From: Climacteris rufus
Lineage: Eukaryota > Chordata > Aves > Passeriformes > Climacteridae
Direction of reading: 5' to 3'
NCBI GenBank assembly: GCA_013398175.1
Contig: VZRZ01002090.1
Span: 130,135 to 194,134 of the forward strand
Length of the DNA: 64,000 nt
Under the pieces are notes generated by a model. The model had not been told where the DNA came from and ran no database searches. It saw nothing but the letters and a program-made list of their open reading frames with translations. A program made the position numbers and the translations under genes. Positions 38,366-51,200 of the stretch are shown piece after piece (positions within the stretch are counted from its first letter, which is position 1; each line of letters begins with the position of its first letter).

Positions 38366-39370
38366 GATCATACAATCACAGGATCATAGGATAGTTTGGG
38401 TTAGAAGGGACCTTAAAGATCATCTAGTTCCAAACAACCTGCTGTAGGCAGAGGCATCTTTCACTAGACCAGGTTGCTCAAAGCCCCATTCAACCTGGCC
38501 TTGAAAACTTGCAGAGATTGGGCATTCCCAGTTTCTCTGGGTAACCCATTCCAGTGCCTCACCACCCTCACAGTAAATAATTTATTCCTAATACCTGAAC
38601 CTTCTGTCTTTCAGTATGAAGCCAGTCCCCCTTATCCTGTCACTACATGTTCTTGTAAAAAGTCTCTCTCCAGCTCTCTCGTGGGCCCCTTTTAGGTACT
38701 GGAAGTCTGTACTTCCATGGAGCCTTCTCTTCTCCAGGACGAACAGCTCAAACTCTCTCAGCCTTTCTTCATAGTAGAGGTCCTCCAGCCCCCTGATCAT
38801 CTTCACGGTCTCCTCTGGATTGGCTCCAACAAACCCATGTTCTTCTTATGTTGAGGACTTCAGAGCTGGATGCAGAATTCTAGTCACAAGAGCAGAGTAG
38901 GGGACAAGAATCACCTCCCCTGACCTGCTGGCCATGCTACTTTTAATGTAACTCAGGATGTCTTCTGTTCTCTGGGCTATGAGCACACATTACCAGTTCA
39001 CGTTGATCTTCTCATCCATCAACATCTCTAAGTCCTTCTTGGCAGAGTTGCTCTCAATCCATTTCTCCCAAATTATGTTTGTGCTTGGGATTGCCCTGCC
39101 ACAGGTACAGTATCTTGAACTTGGCCTTGTTTAATTTATGTGGTTCACATGGGCCCACCTCTGACACTTCTCTGGGTTCCCCTGGATGGCATCCATTCCC
39201 TCCAGTGTGTCAACTGCACCACATAGCTTGGTGTTGTCAGCAAACTTGCGAATGGTGCCCTCAATCCCACTGTCCCTGTTGCCGACAAAGATGTTAAACA
39301 ATACTGGTCCCACTACCAACCTCCAAGGAATGCTACTTGTCACTGGTCTCTGTGTGGGTATCAAGCTGTT
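38366..39370 (-). mobile_element. CR1 retrotransposon with RT remnant, minus orientation
   Basis: About 1 kb of reverse-oriented CR1: the 3' tail (CACAGGATCATAGGATAG) is at the left end, then the CR1 3' UTR, and at the right end a reverse-transcriptase remnant (39131-39364, minus) with VGPVLFNIF and FADNTKLCGAV. The catalytic FADD box has become FADN, losing the second aspartate. The copy is truncated and dead. Confidence 0.93.
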
Positions 39371-42300
39371 GACCTACTCTGAACTAGTAGATACCTTTAA
39401 ATTAGAAGCTTTTCCAATTATTTCAGTAGGTGTTGATTCAAATCTTACACACAATGTTATTCAGATCTTTGCTGTGGATGAAAAAAGGCTTCTTTTGAAA
39501 TGGTAAGGAAAAAAATGTAAACTCAGGAATTGCCAACAGATCAAAAATAAATTTTATGTACAAGATTTGTAACTCATTACCTATGAATACAGAATTCCTT
39601 TACCAGAATCAATACAGTTCTAATGCCTAGAATAGCAACATTTCAGAACATTCACAGGTAATGTGAAGTCTGCCTGAAGACTGTTCATGGAGGTCTTAGC
39701 ATATGGAATATTTGCGTGTGATAGAATGACTGTGGCAGCATCATACATAAGCATTCTGAAGTCCTTAAAAGTTGAACAGTGCATTATTTAATCCCAGAGA
39801 TGATACAGCCACTCCACTCCAAAGCAGATCTTCTGCAATTCTCTGTTTTTTCTCAACCCCATATGAGCGTATATTTGGATTGTATTCTGTGGGCAAGACT
39901 TCTATCAAAGAGAGCTGTAGGAGTTGTGGACTAGTAAACCCTGAATTAAAATATTGAAGTGGAATTTAAAATCATTGCCAAAATAGCTGTTGTTTACTCT
40001 ACCTTAACAAAGCAGATAACTTGAAAAAAACCCAACACTTTTTTACAAACAGGTTACAGGAAGTGCAGTATTTCTGTGACAGATAATTCAGGCAGACCTA
40101 AGTTTGTACTCCAGCTTCATTGTTACAAACCTTGACAGCCCCTATACTCTGTTCTTTAGGCAAACCTATTACTCCTAATGCACATAGCCAAGAAATTTGA
40201 AGGGAGAAAAAGGAATCAACAGATCAGTTTACAATAAATGTGAGTCACTCTTCTATGAATCCTACTTCTCCAGCAAGGAAAACTCATTGACAAGTTGCCT
40301 GTGGTTAGTAAACCTAAGGTTTAGCCTTTTTGGCTCCCAGATTTCCAGTTGTCCCTTATTCCTCATCCCCTTCTCAGTCACTTCTGTTCCACCTATCAGA
40401 CACAAGAATCTGGATTACAAAGTCTTTTCTTCTTCATCTTTTTGATGTTCCTGAGTGCCTGATATGAATTTGCTGGGCAAACATATCTATGTAGGACTAT
40501 AGATCAAAACTTCCCCAAAGACTGAAGGTCACTGAGTGCATCTTATATTTATTTGTTAATAACAAAGTTAACTGATCATTATAATTTTACAATTGGGAAA
40601 ATTAAAGCACTGAGAGCTAGAACTCGGCTTCTAAGGCAGGCTGATTTTGAATGTCTGAATTGGACATGCCTTTCAGAGGCAACAAGTATCCAGAAACTTC
40701 AGTTAGAGCTGAGGAAAATTTGCCCTTGTGCTAATCCATGTTAGCTACCTGCCTAGGCTTGCCGATTTGAAAGAAAACACCACTGCCTTATAAAGCACAG
40801 TAGGATATGAACCTGAAACCAGTTACATTAGCATTATTCTTTATTCTGTTGACTTCACTGCTGGTTTTGAGCACTGCGAGTGAATGGCTCTGTTTCTGCA
40901 TATGAGAATGGCATTCAGAAGTAAACAAGCAAATAAACAGAAGCAAACAGCATCCTTATGAAGCATTTTTTGAAAAGATATGGAGAAACGCAGTAGATTA
41001 GGTCAACACTGATGAGCGCCATTTCCACAGCCTCATGCTCCAGTCTGACTGGAAGACAAGCATCTGCAGCCTGGAAGCCATGCTGCATTAATCCCTGTTA
41101 ATAAAATGGGATACCTAAGCTCTGCCTCTCACTGGAGCTGGTGAATTTGAAAGGAATGGCATGCTAACATAGCAATAAAAACCTCTGGATCACCAGTTTT
41201 GTGTTTAGCAAGTATGAAATATAGGGTAGACCCTCACTGTTACCAGTGGAGTTTGAACTTCGATCTGCTGATTTTCACTCCCCTGCATCACTGACTAGAA
41301 TATATAATCTTGTTTAGACAGAGAATAATTCTGGCATCTTACGCACGCATTGCACAGTACAATTAAGCAAGCATCTAATAGTCTGATTTAATAGTAGTGT
41401 TTGATTTAGCAAGTTGGTGAACTCTGCACTGAAATAAAAGATGAGTCATTTTATTGATTGTGGCAAAACAGCCAAGTGAAGCTTAACCAGAGTTTGTGAA
41501 AATTTTGATGTGTGAGTTGCATATCAGTAGCACATATTCAAAGCAAGTATCTTGTCAAGAGGACAATTTCCAGTGCTACCCAGGGATTCTAAAATGCTTC
41601 TAAGACAAAGAGATTTAGCTTTGTTCAAGAAAAAAAAACCACTAAGGAGAGTAGTTTTTGGAAAACTCAGAGTATCAAGGAAGGACAAACATAGAGAAAT
41701 AAGAGCAAGGCTTCCATGGAAGCCTCTTTGGATTCCAGAAGAAGAATGTCTTCCACACTGTCAAACCTGATCCTGTCTCCAAAGGCTTTTGCAGCAAGAT
41801 CTATTGCAGCTAAATCAGGATAGAACCCATGAAGTCAGCAATGCCAAAATGATTTCCAGCAGCTGTCTGTCTCTCCCTCTTCCTCTTTTTGTATGAAGTA
41901 AAAGGAAATGTAAGTAGAGAAAACTTGGATGTTTTCTAGTGCACTCAGATTTCTATGTACTGTGTAAGAATAAATATCCATGTAGTAAGGAACGTTTTGG
42001 AACTTCATAAAGAAAATTCTCAGACTCTTGAAAAAGAAATAGTTGCTCATAAGTGGCTCGTTGCTAAACATAAAAAAAAGAATGTTGTTTAAGTGGAGAA
42101 TTACATGCAGTATCTCAGGTTTAATGGTGGGAAGGTCTTATAGTAGAGCCATTATAGTTTTAATAGCCATATTTTAATAGTTATATTTTAATTAATTATA
42201 TTTACAGTCCTGGAACTGTTCCTTAGTTCCTGGCTAGTTTTGTCCTGTGTATTTTGCATCACCCATAACAAAATCCTCACCCATAGCTGCATCTCCTGAG

Positions 42301-45300
42301 TGTTAATGAAATACAATTAAACAATTAGAGGATCTTGTTAGCATAAATGCAATACTTAGTGTATTGTTTAATTGATGGTACCTAGATAATTGCCAAACAC
42401 CTAGGATATTTTTCTTTCTGATAGTAAGTTATTACGAAGTAACTTGTATTTTTAAATAGGCCGCTTTATTGGTAACTTCTGTTATGGCCTCATCTGGTGT
42501 GTTTGTAAGGGTGAAAACTAAAGGGATACATGATGGGCTGATGGGAGTTATATGTCACATGAGACATGAAGGCCTGCTATTATCTTCCTGAAGGTGCAGC
42601 ATGTCACCACAATAACAGGTTTCTGCCTAGCCTTCTGAGGACATCTGGCAGAGTTATAGACAAACTGCAGCCAAATGAAAAAAAATCCAGTACAATATGT
42701 AGATATGTATAATTGACACCCTGTCTCTATCAAGCCAGCATGAGTTGGTCCCATTCCTTCTTCTTCTCTCATAATTAAATGTCACATCTGTTGTGGGGGT
42801 GGGTTCATAGTGCCTGTCTGTCTGTAACTGATGATATGGTTGCTTGCTTTTGCTTTTCTTCAAATATTCAGAGAACTAAGTTTGACCCATTTAGTGTCAG
42901 TTGAATCAGATGTCAGGTTAACTCTGTTACAGCTGAAGAGGTAAGAGGTAATGATCTTTGGACAGCTAACAAAAGATAAGACACATTGAAAGATAAGTAC
43001 ATTCCAGAGAAAATGGAGTATGTTACAGAGAGAACCTCCAGATCGTGTTACTCAGAAACGAAGGGTGGGAAGGCTTTACTTTTGGGCAGAACAGAATAAG
43101 GATGCTATTCTTTCTAAGTATAATTAGTGTGTACTCACAACAGGACGATCAGGCCTCTTCTGGAGACAGGAAAACTAAGTGGCAGCAGGAAAAGTATTGA
43201 CATGATTAACCAAGACAAGGGAAAAGCTTTTCATACAGAAACATACAATTTTAATCCCAAAACCAAGGAGTAAGGCAAATAAACAGTTTAAGTGAATAAG
43301 AAGTTAGTAGCAAGTTCAAACACAGAACGGTGCAAGTCAGGATTACAAAGACTAGAAATTAATTACTGTGAGCCTGGAAAGAAAGTGGAGCAGTGAGAGA
43401 GCTGAGGGAAAAAAAGCCTTTGACAATTGTGTTATTTCACAACTAACAGTGACCAGGGTGTCCAACACAAGTATGTTGATACCCAGTTCAGTAAAAACAC
43501 TGGCATCTCACATGAAAAAGCAACTTTTATAAATAGGTAAAAGAAAAATGTTTTTTGAATATTAGACATCTTTAAGGTCAGATGAACTGGTGTAATGAAT
43601 TTAATTTATTATTTATGTTATGGACCCTGAACCATGTATCTACAGCTATAAACACCTTCTTTTCCTTTGTGTCCCTATGCCATTCCTGACTGCTGGAAAT
43701 ACTTCAGTGCTGGTGCTACTGGCAAGAGCTTGAGGCACAGAAGGCATGTCAGTTTTCCTGTGCTTCTGGCTCTCTACTAAGAGCCTCAAACTGTGGCTGG
43801 AGGCAGTCCTTCAAAGCCTGCCAGCTTCCCACTGGACATACTTTGTTAACAGCGCCAAACGGCCACCCTTCTGTGCTCTCTCTTTGCAGGACAAGGGCAG
43901 AGATAGTTTCTCATAACACAGTTACGAGTATGACACCATTTCACTGCTTTGAACAGTCATCCTAAAGACTGAGTGAAGACTCTGGCTAGCTATCTTGACA
44001 TGCAAGCATGCCTAGTTTTAAATAAAAATAGTTTTAATCTGTTGGAAGAGCTCTCAGTCCCCTATTTTTTGAGTTCCCAAGATATCCCTCCTTCCACTGG
44101 CTGTCAGGCCAGGTGAAGATTGTGTATGAGATCTGGCTAATACACTAGTACTCTAGCTGTCAGTCAGTCCTGTATCAGCATATTAGACTATACCTGTTCC
44201 TAAAGGAATATTAGAAGATTACTTATGTCCCTTCAGACTTATCACTGCTCTCCCCTTTGGTCTTTCTGTCACCTTGTTAGGGAACAGCTGATACCCTAGT
44301 CTCATGACAAGTCAACGTACCTGTCACCTGCTGGAACTGTTGGTCAGGGCCTCGATGGCACAGACAGGGCTTACTGCTCCTGCCCGGCCTTCCCTAGATC
44401 CTCCCATATCCTACCATTTCAGCTTCCTGGGGCTGCCAGCCCCTGCCGCAATGACCCCACAGCAGCGTCTCTCTCAGTCTCCCCTGAGCCCTGCTGGGCC
44501 CCAGGGTTGATCTTTCAGCAGCTCCTACACTTGGCTATACTAAAATCATAAGAAAAGCTGAAGGCCCCCTGTTATTTACTGGTGCTGCCTTGTCAGAGCT
44601 GTGTTACAGAGCTTGTGAGGCTGAAACCGGAGGTATTCTGTATCATGGAGGATATTATAATTAGCTTTTCTTAAAAGAGATGCACCAAAAGATAGGTAAG
44701 TTTATTGTCTAAGCCATTATCTCATCTTTAAATTTTTTTTCTGTGGTTAAGGATGGGTAGGTTGACTTATATTCTAAAATGTTAATTAAATGGTCTTGGG
44801 TGGATGAATGTGCTGATGTGTTACTGTGAGTTACCTATTGAAAGAATGAAGCTTCTTTCATTAGATGCATTACGTGACTTTAAACATCTGCCCTTGCCTC
44901 AAGGCTAGGGTATACTGTTATTGCCCTCCTTTTTTAGCAATGGCTGGTGTGTCATGCTTTTGTGTTATCTGTTACTACTGTTTTACTTGCGGATGTCTTG
45001 CCTTCCTCTTCTTCAGTCTTGATAGGTGGGACCACACCTATGTCTGTTTTATGATATTTGAGGAATTTGGTCCATCCAATATGTAATGTCATCCTCTCCC
45101 CTTTCCTCCCCCACCTTTTCTTCTCCCTGCCCCGGAATCCAAGGCAATGTTCTGAAGAGCCAAGTTCCTAGATTTTCAGAACTTCAGATAAACCCCTTCA
45201 AGTTTATAAAATACAGGACACATAGTTGTGAAGAAAAACATGTCCAGAATCTATATTCTTAGCCTGCCAAGGACTGTCAAGGGGCTGATACTATCTCTAG

Positions 45301-45650
45301 TTAATGCATTCCGGCAGCGTGTCCCTGGGCTGTGTGAGCCTCGAGTCTCGGGTGTTCCTGTACTACAAATAATGGTGCTACATATTAGTAAATAAATCCC
45401 TGGAATAGCCTAGAATTGCCAGTAGAGACACCCATCCCAGAAGGGGTTAATTAATTTAGTGGTTGTCATGGGTACACTGAGTCGTTTACACTTGAGAAGC
45501 CACACGACAGTGAAGAGAAACAAAAGCAGCTCTCAGATGACAATGTAATGAAAAGAGTGGAGCGCCTGCAAATGTTTGGTATGCATCCTAGCAGAGCTGT
45601 CATGAATCTAAAAAGTGAAAAATTCTGGTTTATTCCATTTATTCTGCTCT
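39371..45650. other. Long intergenic stretch without supported genes
   Basis: AT-rich DNA with no recognisable exon, RNA gene or dispersed repeat. The larger open frames (for example 40197-40445, 41552-41770 and 44304-44510) lack recognisable motifs. Distal regulatory sequence for PLIN2 may lie here, but none can be named from sequence alone. Confidence 0.4.
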
Positions 45651-45902
45651 GCATGACGCTGAGTCGGGGAAGGTTTAGGTTGGGTATTAGAACAAGATTC
45701 TTCTTCACCCAGAAGGTGGTTGGGCACGGGAACAGGCTCCCCAGCGAAATGGTCACAGCACCAGCCTGGGAGAGTTCAGGAAGCGTTTGGACAACGCTCT
45801 CAGGCACATGGTGTGACTCCTGGGAATGGTGCTGTGCAAGGCCAGGAGTTGGACTCGATTCTTGTGGGTCTCTTCCAACTCAGAATGCTCTGTGATTCAG
45901 TG
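45651..45902 (+). mobile_element. CR1 3' fragment directly upstream of the PLIN2 promoter
   Basis: Typical CR1 phrases: GGGAAGGTTTAGGTTGGGTA, TTCTTCACCCAGAAGGTGGT, TTGGACTCGATTCTTGTGGG. The copy ends in TCTGTGATTCAGTG at about 45900. It stops only about 190 bp before the PLIN2 TATA-like box. Confidence 0.9.
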
Positions 45903-45939
45903 AACCGGCCTTTTGCATAACCAGCTGCAGACGAGCCCT

Positions 45940-46117
45940 ATTGCCGAGAGCGAAGTGCCCGGAAGGAGCAGTGCGCTGTCGCTGAAGGGCCCGGACGGCG
46001 CACTGCCCTCGCACTGACCGCCGGAGGGGTCAGTACGTGTGCGGCCCCGCCCCGCGGCGGCGGTGACGCGAGGCGGCGGTGACGCCCCATAAATAGCGGG
46101 GCGAGGCCGCGTTCCCC
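45940..46117 (+). promoter_or_regulatory. PLIN2: PLIN2 core promoter and CpG island
   Basis: A TATA-like CATAAATAG at 46089-46097 lies about 25-30 bp before the inferred start. Upstream are a GC box (CCCCGCCCC, about 46045-46053) and two exact 14-bp copies of GGCGGCGGTGACGC at 46056-46069 and 46072-46085, each containing a TGACG half-site (CREB/ATF-like). ACGTG at about 46035 matches a hypoxia-response or E-box core. Motif function is inference; I saw no perfect PPAR response element here, although PLIN2 is a known PPAR target. Confidence 0.75.
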
Positions 46118-46206
46118 AGTCAGCGGCAGTGGCGCCCGTGGCCGCGACCTTGCCCGCGCTCCAGTCGGCGGCGGCTCCGGCTTCGGCTCCTCGTCCCTCC
46201 CCCCGG
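46118..46206 (+). other. PLIN2: PLIN2 exon 1 (5' UTR)
   Basis: The start is inferred from TATA spacing. The exon ends at 46206 with CCCCGG|gtgagt, a consensus donor. It is GC-rich and contains no ATG of its own, matching the non-coding first exon of vertebrate PLIN2. Confidence 0.75.
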
Positions 46207-48219
46207 GTGAGTACGACTGCTGCGGCCCAGCTCTGGCCGGCCGCGGGAGCGCCGGGCGCCTGCCCGCCCCGCGAGGGTGACTCCGCAATATGGTGGAGCC
46301 TCGGGCGGAGCGGGCGGGGCTGTGGCTCCGTGAGCGGCCCCCGGCCCGCGGCCCCCGGGCTACAGAGTGCCGAGATCCTCCCCCTCCGCCCCCGGGAGCG
46401 GCGCTGGACTGCCCCGTCCCGGAAGCGGCCCGTGGATGCACTCGGGAAAACGGTGCGCCTTCCTGCCTTGGGTACCGCGGTGAGCCACAGCAGGCGCCGC
46501 GGCTGCTCCATGTGGCTCTTGGTGCTGCTTTCTTTCACTGCGCTCCATAGCCGGGGGGGCGGGGGGGACGGGGGAGGAAGTAGGAATGAAGTTCGTGACA
46601 TAGGTTGCGTGCTTTCCTCTTCAGAATCTCTTGCTGTCTCTGAAACATGCTTGGACTTCGATTCCACGGGTCTCACTCACCTGCTCCAGGGGAATGGATC
46701 CGACTTTTGCTAGGGCTTAACGTGTTCAAGGGGTCTCTGAAACAGTGCAAGAACCTAGTTGTCTTCCTTGAAGAGCAAGAGTAACTCCACAGGCTAACTG
46801 CGCTGGTTTAGCGACTAAAATTCAAATTCGTGCCATGTATGGATGGATCTTATGGCACACACTACAAATATTGAATAATCCTTAAAGTGACTGCTCTTCC
46901 TCGTTCAGATGCCAGATTCTCTGCTGTTAGCCTCTTCTGTTCTGTAGCACGCTTTGCAGTTCACAGTGAAATTCAGTCATACTCCAGTCATACTGTGAGA
47001 AAGATAGCATGTTTCTGCGGGTATTTCAGTTCTTGATAAATGGAAGGAAAACTTCCCTGTTACTGCTGTAACCCTTGTCTATTACTTGTCTTGCTTGTGT
47101 GTTCCGTGTATAGTGGTTAATCTAATTATAAGCATTATTTTATGGCACATATATGTTAATATGTGCGAATATGCCAACAAAATGTTAACAGGATGTCTTT
47201 GTCCTTCTTCCCCATTATGTAACGGGGAAAAGTTTTACTTTACCTCAGATGAAATACTAACATATTGCTTTTGATGCTGTCATACATATGAGACAGAAAA
47301 CTGCTGCTGGCTCTTTGACAAACCTAGCAGAAGGCCTTGTAAATGACAATCCTTTTGAGGATGGACTCTTGGTTTACCTTTTTGTTGCCTTCACTTACTC
47401 AGATTCTTCTGGAACTTAAGCATGATGTGAAACCATCAATGGACAAAGTGCTTCTTGCAGATTTAGTTCAGTCTGCATGTGTGCGTAGAATGACAGAGTG
47501 CTTCAGTGTGTTCTCCTTACGTGGTAGTGCAATACCCTGCTCCTTCTACAGTGTTCGTGTGGGGAGAGCTGTTAGTATTTTCTCCATGTGCATATGTGCT
47601 GGAATACATGTTGAGTACTGTGGGCTTGTTGAATGACCAACGTTTGCAGCTTGTTTCAGTGGGGGATGGGTAATAATTTAGTATAAATTAGTGTAAAGGA
47701 GAGTTATTTTCTGCAGGAGGAAAAGCCTATGGTCTGTGTGTTACAGGAATGCTAACTTTTGAACAAGCAGAACAGAGTGAGCCTCAGGTGGGCTCCGTTT
47801 GGATGATCTAATCTGATTAAAGCTGTTGGTATGGGTTCTTCATCTGCTTTGAACATCTTAAACGAGATTTTTTGTGGCTCATGGGCAGGCTTTTCTTTGT
47901 CCTGGCTCAAAACATAAGTCCAAGTGTGTCTTAATTCTTCTAGAAAAATAAAGGAATCCACCAGCTGGTAACTGTGGTTATTCAGCAATGAACTGCTGTT
48001 CCTCAAAGTGTGTCTCGTGCATGTGCCGTGCTTGTATTGCCTGAAACAAGTTTTGGATTTGTAAATTATTATAATAAAATCTAATTCCTATACACATGAA
48101 TGTGAACATCCTGATCCCATTAAATTGGGTGGATCACAAGAAGGTTGTTGGTTTCAAAGTTTGGTGCTTAGATGAAGCAGATATGATGATGCCGTAACTC
48201 AGATATGCTTCTTTCACAG
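46207..48219 (+). other. PLIN2: PLIN2 intron 1
   Basis: The CpG island continues for about 400 bp and includes a G-quadruplex-like block at 46553-46577. The rest is AT-rich with no repeat recognised. The intron is closed by TTCTTTCACAG at 48219. Confidence 0.75.
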
Positions 48220-48276
48220 GCTGTGTAAGGTTCAAGACCTGAAGAAATGGCACTGGCTGCAATTGATCCACAGCAG
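48220..48276 (+). CDS. PLIN2: PLIN2 exon 2 (start codon 48247)
   Basis: The acceptor CTTTCACAG precedes 48220 and the donor CAGCAG|gtatgt follows 48276. It has 27 nt of 5' UTR and 10 codons, ending in phase 0. Confidence 0.95.
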
Positions 48277-51200
48277 GTATGTCTGAGTTAGCCTCATAAT
48301 CTTTTTGTCTAGATCAGAAAAATAGGAGTCAACTAACCCCTTTCTCTTTTAAATAGAACATTGTATCGAGGGTTGCCAACCTTCCTTTGGTGAGCTCCAC
48401 CTATGATATGGTGTCCACAGCTTACATCACCACAAAGGATAACTATCCTTATCTGAAGTCAGTATGTGAGATAGCAGAGAAGGGAGTGAAGACGATTACA
48501 TCGGTAGCCATGACAAGTGCTATGCCTATCATACAGAAACTGGAACCACAAAGTAAGGCAAAGATGAAGCTGTTGATAGCTTTAGTTCAACTGCTTGTTT
48601 TATATATCCAGATGCACTTACAGTTTAACATGGTCATTCTGGTCTGAAATGCTGTTTCAGGTAGCTGACTGAACCTCTTGCCTGGCTTGTTGAGTAACTG
48701 ATTACTGATTGTAATTGATTACTGATTACTGATCAGTTGAGTAACTGATTGATAAGACTTAAAAAAAAGATAATAATCCATAGCGAAAGCAGATTCCAGT
48801 TTTCATAATACTAAATTGATTGATGACTTTTGGTATGTGAGATGATCACAGTCTCTTGCTCAACACATTCCTCACCTTTCACCTGGTTTCAAATGCTACT
48901 GTTACACTTTTTGACACTGAGAACTGGTTACATTTGAAAGCTGTGTCACCAGGCTGTTGTAACCAGAAGCCTGGTTTCATGGAATGGCAGAGGGCCAGGT
49001 GTTTCAGCTTGTTCTGCTGATTGCTTGTAGATTATTAAATGAATTTTCTCTGCCTGCAAGTGTGGCTTTTTTTTCTGGCACGATAAATCTGCCTTGTTTT
49101 TTAGTTTTGCTGCCTCAAATTTCACTAAGAGGAGGAGGAAGCTGCTTTAAGAGTGATGCATGAATTCTTTTTCAAGAGGAATTTTCAGTTTGAGTTATTT
49201 TACTAGGGAAAAATTAATTAAAACCAACTCTTGCAATTTCTTTTATAGTTGTAGTTGCCAACAACTATGCTTGTATAGGTCTAGACAAAATTGAAGAGAG
49301 ACTGCCTATACTGAATCAACCCACCGACAAGGTAAGTTCTTTCCATTTTTGTATGCTAAGCAGAAGAACCATACACCCTTCTTTTCTATTATCACTAAAA
49401 TCCTGGGGAGACAGATTTCAAAAAGCTATGCCTGAAATACAGCTTTTTAAAAAAAATTTTAAATTTTCCACCATTTGACGCATCTATCTATAAGTGCGGT
49501 TCACTGGAGGGTGTCTTTTTTTAAAACTTGAATCTTTGTCTCTTTCCTGCTCAGTGTGAAGTGCCTGGATTATATTCACTGAAGTCTTTTGAGCTGAAGG
49601 CTTTGTGGCAGTCATATTTTGTTTTCTCTTTTACATATTTTTTCAGGGCAAAATTTCTCTGAGATAACCAATGCTTGTACAAGCTTTAGCAGAAATTTAT
49701 TATTTCCTGGATTGTGTAGCTTTCACTAGTAAATAGTTTTCGTGAATCAATGTTATGTCCTACGGCAGGTTGTTGCCAATGCCAAGGATGTAGTTGTTGG
49801 AGCCAGAGAAGCTGTAACCACCACTGTGACTGGTGCCAAGGAAACTGTTACTCATACGATCACTGGGGTTGTGGGCAAGACTAAAGAAGCAGTGCAAGAC
49901 AGCGTAGAAATGACCAAGTCAGTTGTTAATGGCAGCATTAACACTGTCCTGGGAAGTCGTGTGGTGCAGATGGTGAGCAGCAGAGTGGACAGTGCTCTCA
50001 CGAAATCAGAGACCCTTGTGGACCAGTATCTCCCACTTACAGAAGCAGAACTAGGTAAGACCAATTCAAAGTTTGATTTTATTGGAAGGGTTATATTGGA
50101 GAGAAACAAGCACTCATCCATATATTGCTTACTCACAGTGGGGAAGAGGGTGCATGCTTCCCAAACTGCTGTTTGCCTTTCTGGTTGTAATAGCAGCATC
50201 TTCACAAGGCAGCAGAATAAAAATAAGAATTTCTATATAAAGTGATCTGTCAACCTACCTTTGGTGCTAAAGGAGTACTCAACAAGTCCAGTATTCAGCT
50301 GTTACTAGGCAGATAAAATTGTCTCAGACCTCTTAAGTCTTCTGCCAGTGATCAATTTGCTTGCTTTCTACATACCTAGAGAAAGAAGCTGCAAATGTTG
50401 AAGGCTTTGAAGTTGGAGTTCAAAAGCCAAGCTACTATGTTAGACTAGGATCCCTGTCTTCAAAGGTCCGCACACGTGCCTACCAACAAGCCTTAAATAA
50501 AGTTAGAGATGCTAAACAGAAAAGCCAGGAGACAATCTCTCAGCTCCACTACACTGTTAATCTGGTAAGTTTAAGCTTTCACTTGAGATACAAAAAGCAC
50601 ATGTTGGCATAGCTTTAGAGTGAAGAAAACAGCCAAAAGAGTCACAGGAAAACTGGAATTGCTTTCTCAGACTAAATGTGGTTTTTAAATACAAAGCATT
50701 TGCTATTAAGAGATTTTCATCACCCTTCAGGAGAGGTGAACTAAGCTGTGAACTAATGAGCAGTTGCCGGTAACTGCACGCACTGCAGAAATAGAAGTAA
50801 CATATTTTAAAATGTTCCTGTTTGTAGTGATGGTTTGACACATAACTTCATTCAGTGAAGAAAGTGTCTTGCAATTTAGAAAGATGTCGGTCCTTGAAGT
50901 CCTTTTTATTAATTGCTGCAATTCTGGCCGAAGCTTTCGGCCCCTCCCACGGCAGATCTTCTCTTTGTGAGTTCTTTTAACAGACATTTGAGATAAGACA
51001 CAGTAAAAATACTTCAGAGTTTCCTCGGTCTCAAAATGTTTATTAAGTGTTATCTATAACTTAGCGGCACAGAAAAGTGCTTTGTCGTTAATAACAAGGT
51101 TCATAATGGCCTCGAGCACCGCTCGTCCAGATTATTTATACTTCAGATTGTCCAGTTAGGGAGATGCTGTGTAGGATATTTTCAATAAAAACACAATAAT

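Noticed and set aside
45897..46676. 259-codon minus-strand open frame over the PLIN2 promoter
   Set aside because: GC-rich CpG-island shadow antisense to PLIN2 exon 1, with no splice signals or family resemblance.
48387..48647. Continuation of the PLIN2 exon 3 frame past 48552
   Set aside because: The exon ends at a consensus donor and the family sequence resumes at 49249; the extra residues are intron.
49742..49768. Upstream ATG before PLIN2 exon 5
   Set aside because: It lies in intron 4, before the acceptor at 49768; the frame is only accidentally open.
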